Shown one piece after another: positions 33,222 through 43,474 of a stretch of DNA of 64,000 nt (position 1 is the first letter of the stretch; each line of letters opens with the position of its first letter). The stretch is from Stachybotrys elegans. Lineage: Eukaryota > Ascomycota > Sordariomycetes > Hypocreales > Stachybotryaceae. Position numbers and translations under genes: made by a program. The stretch is taken from NCBI GenBank assembly GCA_020746835.1, contig JAGPNK010000006.1, positions 558,001 to 622,000 of the forward strand, given 5' to 3'. The notes beneath the pieces were generated by a model. The model saw only the letters and a list, made by a program, of their open reading frames with translations, was not told the DNA's origin and made no database searches.

Positions 33222-34887
33222 GTCTGGGGAGAGTGCTTTTGAGCCTATCGTTCTCGGAGCAGAGTGTTGCACGGGATGGTTGTCTCTTGTAGGCCACGGT
33301 TCGCCTGCGGGCTGTCATGGAGGCTCGAACTTCCCGCACACAATGGGATGAGCTATAGATGAATGGGCGTGGAAACCGAGGAGGCCTCAACCGTAGGAAA
33401 AGGCAACCATCTCGGACAATCTCTGTTACGCGAGCACTTGCATGAATGAGCGGAAAGGAAGGCACGCCTGCCGAATCTCGGTAGGCGCGCACTGGCTACA
33501 AGTGGAAGGACCGGCTTCGTCATTCTGCCCGACAAGAGACTTGGAAAGAGTCAAAGCAATTGTCTTCCTCGACTTGCAGGAAAGCTCTACTGCCTTCGAA
33601 AGAAGTCAGTGGGCACTGCAAGTGGGCGGGAGGGCGGTCGAATCTCGAGTGCTCTGGCTCGGCGCTCAACTGGCATCATGATTTCACCAGCAAAGCAGGC
33701 CAGACATGAGCGGCCCAGCCCGACATCTCATGAAACACCAACATGATATTAATATCATTGGAATGCTTCCAGAATTCTATTTCGCGATCTGGTCGTATGC
33801 CAGGGCCCGAGGTCGGATAATGGGTCACGAATCCGTTCAAGATGGAGTGTCTCAGAGCGACCGCGGAAAGGACCCAGCCGTGGCAGAATGCTAGATATAG
33901 AATCGCTTGCAGGAAAGCATTGGAGTAGAAGATTTCCAACTGATGTTGAGAAGTCCATTAATAGCAATGAAACGTGTAAAAATCCTGAGGCCATGGTCTG
34001 GTAATCTGGGTCTCAACGCATTGTGGCTTCCTCCATGGCCGCATCTGAACGGCTGAACAGCCACATACACGCAGGGCAAGGAAATATCTTATCGCACTAG
34101 ACAATGCAAAGACGAAAGGAAAACTCCGTGATAAACGTCTGCCCATGCATTATGTCTGCTGCTATTGTGTGACTCTTCCTCCGTCACACCGTCCTGGAAA
34201 CGACGCCCCTCGTCATTGGACAGCTGCGTGCGATGACATGCAAGCGAACATATACAAGCGGCTTTATCGACACGTGTGGAGCAGGCATGTGACGGCACGG
34301 AACCATTAAGAATGCTCATCACCACGTCGATGCTGGGATCAAAAGTCGGCGGTGATGGCTGCATGGCGGGTTGTCAAAGACCAAAGGCACAAGAAGGTCG
34401 TCAGAACCCACCCCAACCCCTGGTCGAGAGATGTGACAAGGGAAGTGACCCCACGCTGCACGCCTGCGAGAAACATGGGCGCTACCGTCTGCCATTGGCT
34501 CCCGGCCACACAGGGGTGGCTTCATTAAGCGCTCTGGTGCTGCCATGAGCCAATCACGACGGCGCCACCGAAAGAGACTGTGTGCTTAGCATTGGGATCT
34601 GAGTCTTGTACTGCTGGGGAGGGCCCAATCATGCAACACGGCGGCAATTGACACACGAGCCCAATGCCGGCATCGTTTGTCAGTGGAGGGGAATTGTCTG
34701 TTGATCTTGGCCCCGGATGTAAATACATTGGACTTCGCAGTGTTCCTGGCCTGTCGACTTTCATTTCCTATGATCATCCGACCACACCAACACAGTCTTT
34801 ACAGCACATCGTTCGCTTCTATTTTGCACAAGCTGCACATTGTTTGACTTTTTATATTCCATCGCTTTTCACCAAATTGCTACAACC
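33222..34887. promoter_or_regulatory. divergent intergenic region between the coiled-coil gene and a membrane-protein gene
   Basis: 1.67 kb with both promoters. A perfect 16-nt palindrome, ATGATATTAATATCAT, lies at 33743-33758. A CCAAT box is at 34551-34555. The strip before 34888 (34750-34887) is CT/AC-rich on + as expected for a leader. The 87-codon minus frame at 33939-33676 was considered and not accepted. Confidence 0.4.
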
Positions 34888-35411
34888 ATGTCTTCATCGA
34901 ACGACTTCCCCCTGGCCGGCGAGTCTGACCTCTTCGACGGAGACGCTGGCGGCACCACAGCGCCTGGTGTAGGCGTCGGGTCGGATGCCGGAGCTTCGGG
35001 AGACAGCTCATCGAACTCGGTCAACATCCCCACTGGCGGCCTCGTTGCCATCATCATCGTCGTCGTCGCCGTTGCCATCCTTGGAGGTATGATGTATTCC
35101 GTACCAAACCCGAGGGTCGTCATTCTAACGCAGTTCCAGCATCCACCGCCGCTCTCTTCTACATCGCAAAGAAGCGTGAATGGACCATCAAGGAGACCAT
35201 CAGGAGATCAGCCAAGAAAGTCGTCACTGTGCTCACCCCAAGGAGGACCGAGTTCCCGGATTATCTCAAAGACGGCAGGCCGTCTTCTCGCCGCGCTCGT
35301 GCCAGAATCGCAGACGACGTGCCTCCCACCCCTAGGCTCCGTCCCGAGGATATTGAAAAGGGTCTTGCCAACGCAGAAGCTCAGAGCAAGAAGCATAGGT
35401 GGGGAAGGTAG
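34888..35411 (+). CDS. small single-pass membrane protein, function unknown
   Basis: Two exons, 34888-35086 and 35140-35411, give 156 aa. The first 45 residues are Ser/Gly/Asp-rich and acidic without a signal peptide. One hydrophobic span follows (about 48-75), GGLVAIIIVVVAVAILG joined across the splice to ASTAALFYIAKKR. The rest is basic and probably cytosolic: KKREWTIKETIRRSAKKVV, then TPRRTEFPDYL, RRARARIADDVPPTPR and a Lys/Arg end. The pattern of acidic outside, single span and basic inside predicts a type III (Nout-Cin) membrane protein. It resembles an uncharacterised protein type common in sordariomycetes, but I can give no function. Its stop is 209 nt from that of enp2. Confidence 0.8.
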
Positions 35412-35620
35412 TGGGTGAAATGGGGGGTACATGTTGCAGGCGAATGCGGAGGCACAGGCTATGTAGTGATGATCGATGCATGCTTGACGACCAAAGCTGA
35501 TGGGGAGTCCGGGTATCGTTGTATTTCTACTTCTCTTTCTCTCTCCTTTTTTGCTCTTTCCCTGCAAGCGCCAGGGTCGATATGCAGGCTTCGTTGAATA
35601 TACTTAAAAACCTTCGCACA

Positions 35621-37546
35621 TCACATCTTTCTGAAGGTGTTGGAGCTGGCACTCCTGCGCGCCTTGTTGTCTCTCCTCACCGTAGGCTGGGCTTCCTCGA
35701 CTGGCTTCTTCTTCTTCCTTGATTCTGGGACAAATGTGACCGATCGCTCTCCAACCACTTGCGCTTGCTGCTCTCTGCTCGGGCGCACGGATTTCTGTTG
35801 CCTCGAGCCAAGTGCCGTATCCCTGATGCGTCCGCCTTCGTTCTGTGTCGACGAAATTCGCATCACCACATCGTCCTCGCCCTTGCCAGGAGACTCATCA
35901 TCGCCATCGCTCGACTCATCCTCTGAATCCCGAGCCTGGTAGCGACTCGGAGCCTTGGGATCTGTAGACTGTGTAATGATGGTGCTTGGGTTGAGCACCT
36001 GGAACTCTCGACTCGTCTCGTCCACCGCAAACTCTTCATCCTCGAAGAGCTTACCGAAACGATCATCTCCGAGGAGACCAGCCTTGGTATCGACAACATC
36101 CCTGTTCTCTTGCTTCTTGAGAATCTTGTCAACCATCCTCTGGTTGACCTTGACCTTCTTGCTGCCTCTTATTCTGCTTGCACGCTCCTTCTCAACCTTG
36201 TCCTTGACGCGCTTCATCCTCTCTTCTTCAAACACGTAAGGGTTGGTGATGAGCCTGGCCTGCTCGTACAGCTTAGAAGCCACAAAGTAACCATGCATAT
36301 ACGGCCTGAGGAGGTTCGTCTTGCCCACAAGGTGGTCCAAGCTGAGCTGCTTGAGCTCGGGAAGCGTGAGGAACTTGTAGTTGTCGTATGTTTCAGTGCG
36401 GACTTCTTCAGCCATTTCTTCCACCATGTTGTCCAGGAACGAGCACCATTTGGGTGCCGCGCCTAACTGGGGAACGAAGAATGCGTGTTGTTGCTTGCCT
36501 TCGTTTGCCGTTAGAATCATGCCCGTGTCTTTGCACCAGGCAACGTCATTGATGTCCACCACTGGCTCAACAGAAGTCCAGGGATCACCCGTGGCCTCAT
36601 CCCACAGCTTGATGATGCGCTTGTCGGCAGACATGATTTTCTTTTCCTGAGAGACCGTCGTCATATGGATGATTTTCTTCACAGGGAATCCGTAGCCGTG
36701 GTCTTTGCGAAGCATGGCGACCGGTCGTCGCATATCAAAGATCTGCATCATGCCGGAGGACGAGCCCGTGGCTATCGAGAGCCCCGTCGGACTAAAATCC
36801 AGCGCAGAGATCTCCCCATCGTTGCCTGCGAGAACAGCAACCCTAGACTTGGAGCGAGGATCCCAGAATTCAACGGTCCCGAGCGAAGTTCCGAAGGCCA
36901 GCAGGTTGTGGGTGGTCTCTGCAATAGCGGCCGTGGTCACACTGCCCACGGAAATTCCTCCCTGCAAGCCGCCACCCGTCTCGTCATCGCCGCCAACATC
37001 AATCTGGTACGACTTCATGTAGCGCCCCAGCTCCAAGTTCATACGGAAAACCTCGCCTTTGCCATCTGCGTCGAGACCAACGGCGGGGATAAGCGCCTCA
37101 GTGGATTGCCGATCGTACACCAGGTCTCGCCCGTATCGAGGCAATCGAACTTCATAATGACATCCCATAGGCGTGTGGAACTCGATTCTTCGGTCGACTT
37201 GGAGATGGAGCGATTTGGAGTAGTCGGTCGAGAGAAGGACGAAGGAGTGGTTCAACGAGTTGGTGTGTCTTGAGAAAGAGAGAGAGAGCTGAGACAGGTT
37301 GTGGACGTGAATTTGGGGCTTGTAGGTACCCGTGCTCATGACCCAATCGCCATCGTCACTGACACGGATGCAGTTGCTGGCCTCTTCAAACTCGAAATCC
37401 TGGAGGAGCTCGACGCGGTTCTGGTACTCGACATCGTCCTTGAGACTGCGCTTCCGCCTGCGGGCAAGCCAATCGGGGAGCGCTCGCGCAGTAGATGCTC
37501 CCGATATCGTGTACACCGGCACAGAGCCCGGGTTGGACAACTTCAT
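35621..37546 (-). CDS. enp2: nucleolar WD40 protein Enp2/NOL10, ribosome biogenesis
   Basis: Single exon of 641 aa. It starts MKLSNPGSVPVYTISGAS, the usual Enp2/NOL10 beginning, followed by LPDWLARRRKRSLKDD. A WD40-like propeller covers about 50-380 (e.g. IRVSDDGDWVMSTGTYKP, GTVEFWDPRSKSRVAVLAG, ALDFSPTGLSIATGSSSG, KRIIKLWDEATG). Then come the NUC153-type segment (KLFEDEEFAVDETSREF and neighbouring residues, about 500-530) and a charged low-complexity tail with Asp/Glu clusters and basic ends. Enp2 is a nucleolar factor of the small-subunit processome needed for 18S rRNA maturation. It is divergent with MED13. Confidence 0.96.
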   Translation of the reverse strand: MKLSNPGSVPVYTISGASTARALPDWLARRRKRSLKDDVEYQNRVELLQDFEFEEASNCIRVSDDGDWVMSTGTYKPQIHVHNLSQLSLSFSRHTNSLNHSFVLLSTDYSKSLHLQVDRRIEFHTPMGCHYEVRLPRYGRDLVYDRQSTEALIPAVGLDADGKGEVFRMNLELGRYMKSYQIDVGGDDETGGGLQGGISVGSVTTAAIAETTHNLLAFGTSLGTVEFWDPRSKSRVAVLAGNDGEISALDFSPTGLSIATGSSSGMMQIFDMRRPVAMLRKDHGYGFPVKKIIHMTTVSQEKKIMSADKRIIKLWDEATGDPWTSVEPVVDINDVAWCKDTGMILTANEGKQQHAFFVPQLGAAPKWCSFLDNMVEEMAEEVRTETYDNYKFLTLPELKQLSLDHLVGKTNLLRPYMHGYFVASKLYEQARLITNPYVFEEERMKRVKDKVEKERASRIRGSKKVKVNQRMVDKILKKQENRDVVDTKAGLLGDDRFGKLFEDEEFAVDETSREFQVLNPSTIITQSTDPKAPSRYQARDSEDESSDGDDESPGKGEDDVVMRISSTQNEGGRIRDTALGSRQQKSVRPSREQQAQVVGERSVTFVPESRKKKKPVEEAQPTVRRDNKARRSASSNTFRKM

Positions 37547-38434
37547 CTTGAAGCGCGGGGGAGGTAGGTTATGTGTGTTGGTGTGGCCGAGAATGCAGAA
37601 TGCGGGCGACCAAAGCCAGCCGACGATGGAAAAAAAATCCCAGGCCTGCTATCGATAAGTAGCAACAGTGCTGCAAAGCCCCACGCCGGCTCCGAGACTT
37701 CGGTCATATTTAGGTAGGCGTAGAGAAATCTCCACTCACCCACAGTACCTGCGAGGTAGGCGATTTGATAAGGTCGGCCAAGGTACCTTATCAGCTGCAT
37801 CCATTTCAGAGGCAGCCATTGGACAGAGGAGAATCCAGGGACCGCCCCAGCCCAGAAAGGGGTATGAGGTACCTCTGGCCAGCACGAACAGTAGTACCTG
37901 TCCTAAGAAGCAGCCCCCTGGCTTGTGTGGACGGCTACACCGTGTAGGCTCTGACTTCCGGTAGCCGATACCTGAGAGCCCTAGCAGGATTAAGGGCAGG
38001 TGCAGGTGTCTCTGCGAAGTTTGGACATCCTTCCAGGTTGCTCGTCCATCGAGGCACAGTAAGTTTTTATCCCAACCTTGGCCAGCACTCGACCTGCATC
38101 GCTGCGCTCAGTAATACTTTCAACACCGTCTGTCATCTTCCCGCGACCTCCAAGCTACCGGGGTTGGCGACCGACTCGCCAACTCTTGTCCAGACAACCC
38201 AGGAAATCGCGCTGGAGGATGGTGCTTGGCTGAGTTCGCGCATGCCCTACGGAGATGGAGTCTGAGGAGAGGACGGGAAACAGATCGCATGAACACCAGC
38301 ACGAAATACTCGCTTCTTCTCTCGATTTCGGATTGCGATTCGCATAAACACGCTTGGCGCCAGCAAACCCGAGGACCGCAGGCGACGGATTCACCCGGTT
38401 CGGATACGGCCGGGGGAAGCTGGAAGCTGTCGAC
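37547..38434. promoter_or_regulatory. divergent promoter region of enp2 and MED13
   Basis: 888 nt between the two start codons. It contains an inverted pair of GATA-type sites, TGATAAGGT (37766-37774) and ACCTTATCA (37785-37793), separated by 10 nt, and a palindromic TATCGATA at 37650-37657 about 100 nt upstream of enp2. GGTACC also occurs inside the inverted repeat region. No coding frame is convincing. Confidence 0.5.
37766..37793. promoter_or_regulatory. inverted pair of TGATAAG sites
   Basis: A perfect 9-nt inverted repeat with 10-nt spacer. Each arm contains TGATAAG, which fits the HGATAR consensus of fungal GATA factors such as the nitrogen regulator AreA/NIT2; two nearby sites are typical of functional NIT2 elements. 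Binding is inference. Confidence 0.45.
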
Positions 38435-41400
38435 ATGGAGACGGGAGAATACGAGACTAATACTCTAATCATTGTTAGTTGCTGTGACCAGCGCCATTGT
38501 TCCGAGCTGACCCTCTAGAATGACATTTCCGCCATTCAATATCGCGTATACGAGTCGTCCTCTGAGCATTCGCATGCATTTGTGTCCACGGCCGTCGAGC
38601 TCGAAAGAGCCCTGAGAGACCGTGGCTACATCGCGTCCTACGATCCCAATCGACGAGCTATATGGACCTTTAGACTATGCGGGAAGGATGAAGCCAATGA
38701 TGCGAAACCCGCCGACACGACCTTGGAGGTCTCTGGCCATGTTCTGGTGCAGGCCGACGAGGGCACGCTTGAGCCCCAAAGTCTTCAGAGGAATCGCGCC
38801 CTTGCCGGGCCGTCTGCCTATACCCCTACGAGCTCCTCATCCTCCGGGTCTGCGCTTGAGCAACGGGCCGCTCTTCTCCCACCATCCCAACCGCCTGGGA
38901 CGAACACCGAGCTCGATAGCAAGAACTCGGCCGGGAACGACCCCAAGAGTGCCCAGAATGCGCAAACTGCCCAGAAGAGCGTCTATGAGAACTTCGTTCT
39001 CGCTATCCTCTTTAGCGTGACATATTCTTTCTGTCGGCACACAGGGGCTTTGCCCCTTAACTATCGGACGGTGTTAATGCCTGATGATGATGCGGATTCA
39101 GAGCTGGATCGTGTTCTGGGTGATTTTAGGGTCCATCTCACCACGGCGGGAACTCTGCTCATCAACTTGAGCCTCCACTACTGCAAAGGCCTCCAGTGCC
39201 TGGGGAATATCGTAGCTGCAGGCTCAGCCGCGGCAGGTCAGCCTATCCTCGCAGCTCCATTAGGTATCTTTCCCTACAAGCAACACGCCGGAGATGGCTC
39301 GGCAAGCCTTGCCCACACGCCCAGTACGCAGATTCTTAGTCTACGTAACGGCGCGGAATCTAATGAATTCTTGTGGAAGGAGGCCTGCCTCAAGTACCTC
39401 GAATTGCGAGGTCTGAGCTCCTCTAGGCTGACAAATTGCCACTGGGTAAATGTCTTTGTGTCAAAACGCAGACTTCAAGATGCGAAGCGAGCCCCTCAGA
39501 CGCTCTACGCGGCGCACACAGCAGCGATTCCTTGGCCTGGTCCCCTCTGCTTCCGACGAAAGGTGGCCGAAGTCTCAACCACGACTTTGGTGGGAGAAAC
39601 AATGCTGAGTGGTCACGAAGAGACACACGACCCTATCGGGTACGCAGGAGGCTGGCTGGCCTCGTCTGCCGACAGGGAAGAGAAGCTGACAAAGAGAAAA
39701 CACGATCGTGCTGTTCCGAAAGAGACCAATGGCGCGGAACAACCCAAGCCTACCGCACACTCCCCCCTTGCGTTCCGACAGCCAAGCACGACCGCTGCTG
39801 CTGGAGCCATGTATCTTACACCCCCGGATGGCATGCAGCAGCTGAACGGGATGCCGCCGTCTCTTGACGGCACCGTGTCCAGCCCGAGCAACCCGTTGCC
39901 AAATACCACCATTCCCGACGCAGCTCCACCTGTTGAGGATACATTCAATCAGATGGGTGTTGCACCCGAACCAAAGCGAGAACGAAGTGACAGCAATTTG
40001 CTCGATACTGAGAACATGTTTGGTGATATCGGAGAAGATATGTTTGGGGACAACGACATTACTGAAGCTGATTTCAATTTCTTTGACGAGCAGCCTGGAG
40101 ATCTTGATCTCTCTATGGAGTTGGACGCCATGGAGAGTGAACAGCCAACCCCAGTCGTGAAGGAAGAGGAGCCGCCGGTAGAAGAGTCGGCGCCTCCCGT
40201 TTGCGTGCCGGAGCCCGTGCCCGAAGTTGTCTTTACGAAGCCGGAACTAAGACACGCGAGGAGCACGCTCACCGACAGCAAGCCTAATGACTCCCGCTTG
40301 GGCTCGGCTAAGCGAGATTCCAGCCCATTTGACTCTCAAACTGTGTTCAAACGAGTTCGAGCGTCCCTTATGGCCAAGGCATCATCTCCGAATCGAAAGG
40401 ACTTTGCCAAAATTGAGCTAGGTCCTGCCGTCTCGCTAATCAATAAGAAGTATGAGAAAGGCGGTCTCTTTCATCACGAGTGGCTGCCAAGACCTGCAAA
40501 GGCTCTCGAGCCCGTAGCACCCAAAACTGCCTACCTTCAGCGGCATGGGGGTTCTGGAACGAAGAGAAGAGATCGGCTGGCCAGCTCCATGCTGAAAGCC
40601 CTTCCGGACGCTGGGAATCCGACATTGATGGCAGTTGACGACCAATCCGATGCTGACAGCAGCGTTGCATCGGATCAAGATGACTCCAGCTACACCTCAG
40701 ACGAGCCCGGCTCGCCGATAAAGTCGAGCGTAAAGCCGGCAACGATCGAAGACGACGTCATGTCACAAGTGACATCTGTGCGGGAAGCCGAGCCGATAGA
40801 AGAAGTCGACCATGCTATGGCTACCGAGCTACCCCGGTTATCCAAACCAGAGGCTCCTGAGATCTCACTGGTCCGACTTTTTTCTGACACGGAGCCCTTC
40901 TCACTTGATCACTCGATTACGGATCAGGACGTGGTGCTGATAGGCCAGCTGCTGGCGGAGCAGGCATCGACCGGCAACCTGCACATTGGCAACTTGGCCA
41001 GGAATTCAGTGTCAGATCTATCGACCGGAAGGAAACGTCAAGTTCTGGCTAGTACTGTTCGCAACGCAATGGAAGTCTTAGAACGTGCTGTGCCACCTCT
41101 GGCCGGTGGTGCAGTCATATCTCAGCTAAAGGGGCTTCTTGATGCCCACGACGTGCCGCTGATGGGACACCCCAATCGGCTACAGCCAAGGCCTGTGCCC
41201 GGACGGGATGAACAGACCCGGCCGAATAACCTGTACCAGATCCCAGGGCCCCATCTCGAAGTACGAAGAGCAGACACAAAATTGTCTGTCTTGCCCTCTG
41301 CGGTGACTTTTTGGGAGAGCTTGGGACTGGGTCCTTCTTCTGGTGGGAAAGACGTGAGGGCGATATGTGTCTTCCCTGGATGGAAAGGCCTGGCAGACAA

Positions 41401-42835
41401 TGTCCAGACCTTCCTCGATCGTATGAAGAGTGTATATGAAATGCTGAAGCTAGGAAGCTTCGAGAATGCCCCATTGCCCGGAGATCTCAGAGATGGTATA
41501 TTGCCGTACGAGGTCGACAGGATTTCTACGTCGCCAGACGCCACGCTGACAGCTCATGGGTCAGGCCTTGTGGAGAGCGTCGAGACGCTGCGGGCCGCCG
41601 TCTCTGAGCTGGAGGCCACCCAGGTGAATGTTTTGGTCTACTTTGTGTACTCGCCGAACAACCCAAGTACAATCATCGAGTCTTGCCTGGCGTTCCAGCG
41701 GCTGTTTGAATCATACCAAAAGGTTCTGGCTGCGAGGCGCGAGACGCCCAAGATTGAGCTCGTCTTGCAGCTGACCTCTATCGACCTGTTGTCGTCACCT
41801 GCCGGGCTCGTGGTGACACCACCCAGCGATTTGTCACGAATATGTATGGAGATCTACGATCGGTGTACGCTCTTTACTGGCCCCATGCCTGCGCCAGCCA
41901 TCAAGCTTGGGCAAAGCCTACCACGCCAGATCGAGTTTAAGTTGATGAATCCTCCATCGGCATCTCTGCTTCACGAGAACTCGTGTATTCACGTAGCGTA
42001 CGCTCAGAGCATAGACGATCGATGGGTGACGACTGCATGGACAGATGATCGAGGCAACCAGCAAGCCACGGCTGCCTATTGCTTGGCTCGCCGCGGGAAG
42101 CCTCTTTCATTGACAATGCACGATGTGGCTCATCATATATGGGAGTCGACTCTTGATTTGATCTCGTTTTTGAAGGTTCATTGGCGAGTCATTATTACCA
42201 AGTGCTCTCCTATGGAGCAATCCGAGGTGGACTTTTGGCTTGATCTGGCTCGGACAGAGATCAAGGCCAATGTCACGGTGACTCTGCTGACAGTAGACAC
42301 TGCCCCGTCGCTGCAGCTGATACCTCCCACCGTCAGACCGCCTCAGTCGGCAATGTCGTTCTACTCGACTCCAGTCTCTACTCCACAGGCATCCATGGTG
42401 TCACCAGAGCAGAGCGGGACGCCGGCGACGCCTATCAAGGACGGCGCGGCAACGCCTGCTGCCGAGGGTGGTGACAACGAGGCCGATGCAGTTCTCGTGG
42501 ATGTTACGGACCAGACATGGGGTGCCATTACGGCACACCGGCTCAGCAACTCGACTACCATTCTGGATGTGCAGCCGACATTGGCCAGCGGCTACTTGAT
42601 AAAACGAAGCGGCATCAAAATTGAGGAACCGCCTGCGGTGATGGAGGTCAATCTGATACACACGGACAATCTGCCCCGGTCACCCGAGGTGCTGTTCCGG
42701 GAGATACTCAGCAACTTCCGGAACTTGGGCACCCTGGCTAGGGCGCGGGGAGTGGTGGAGAGGGAGGCGGACGTGCGGCCATGGCATGTGGCGGCGGCGG
42801 AGAAGGCTCTAAAAGTCTTGTACCTACTCATGTGA
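38435..42835 (+). CDS. SSN2: Mediator complex subunit 13 (Med13/Ssn2)
   Basis: Two exons: 38435-38473 encoding METGEYETNTLII, and 38519-42835, giving 1451 aa. The join yields NTLIINDISAIQYRVYESSS, matching the Med13 N-terminal domain; RDRGYIASYDPNRRAIWTF and FLWKEACLKYLELRGLSSS continue it. The middle is disordered and acidic (MFGDIGEDMFGDNDITEADF, FDEQPGDLDLSMELDAM, GSPIK). The C-terminal domain has LVYFVYSPNNPSTIIESC, SSPAGLVVTPPSDLSRICMEIYDRC, WVTTAWTDDRGN and ends with WHVAAAEKALKVLYLLM. Med13 links the Cdk8 kinase module to core Mediator in the nucleus; yeast SSN2 was found through glucose repression. A 1.4 kb-codon single exon after a 39-nt first exon is unusual but has no internal stop. 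Confidence 0.94.
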
Positions 42836-43474
42836 TGAAGCTGATGATTTGGGAGCCTGGCGCATATGGTGTTGGACAGAATGATGGGGATTTGGATGGT
42901 ACTCGCATTGTAGTTAGGGCTTGAAGTTGGGATGGCGGCAGATATGTATGAGCCATGTTAGACTTTATGCATTTATTGGATGTGATGTGTTCCAAAAGAG
43001 GTTGGTTGTATCTTTCATGCACGATACTAACAGTCATCTTGGGTGGCATGTGTCCTGGGGCTGGGGGAAAAGGGTCAAGCAAGGGGAAGGCAAGATCACC
43101 ACGGGGATGGCCTATGCTGAGAGAAAGTTGCATTTCCTGCTAAGTGATTGACCTCCAGTGCTATTTAGGGTGGGATATATAATGAATGTACGCCCTCAGC
43201 TATGAACGTGACGGATTAATGTAAATAGATTGTCGTGATGACTCGTTATGCATATAGACGCCTGCACCAGGCTCAACGTAAGTACACATCGGAAAGATTG
43301 ATCGTGTGCGCGGACATGGCAAGTATGCTATTCGACAGGTCCAACGTATGTATTTCAGTTGATTGTTATAAGAAAGAGTAAGAACGTTGTTTATTGGTTG
43401 AAGGGAGTCGATCTCCTTCTCTCGGACATTTGCTCGGCTTGGTTGAAGGTCACAGCGTTTTCAGCAGCCAGCGT
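42836..43474. other. convergent 3' flank of MED13 and an unrecognised gene
   Basis: 639 nt with two facing terminators; AT-rich around 43150-43390 (e.g. GGGATATATAATGAATG). No gene. Confidence 0.4.

Noticed and set aside
33178..33492. Alternative N-terminus for the coiled-coil gene from an ATG at about 33313 in another frame
   Set aside because: No acceptable short intron joins that frame to the main frame, so the internal ATG at 33221 was used and the start marked uncertain.
33676..33939. 87-codon hydrophobic minus-strand frame in the coiled-coil/membrane-protein interval
   Set aside because: No start context, no family, and no exon partners; could be chance.
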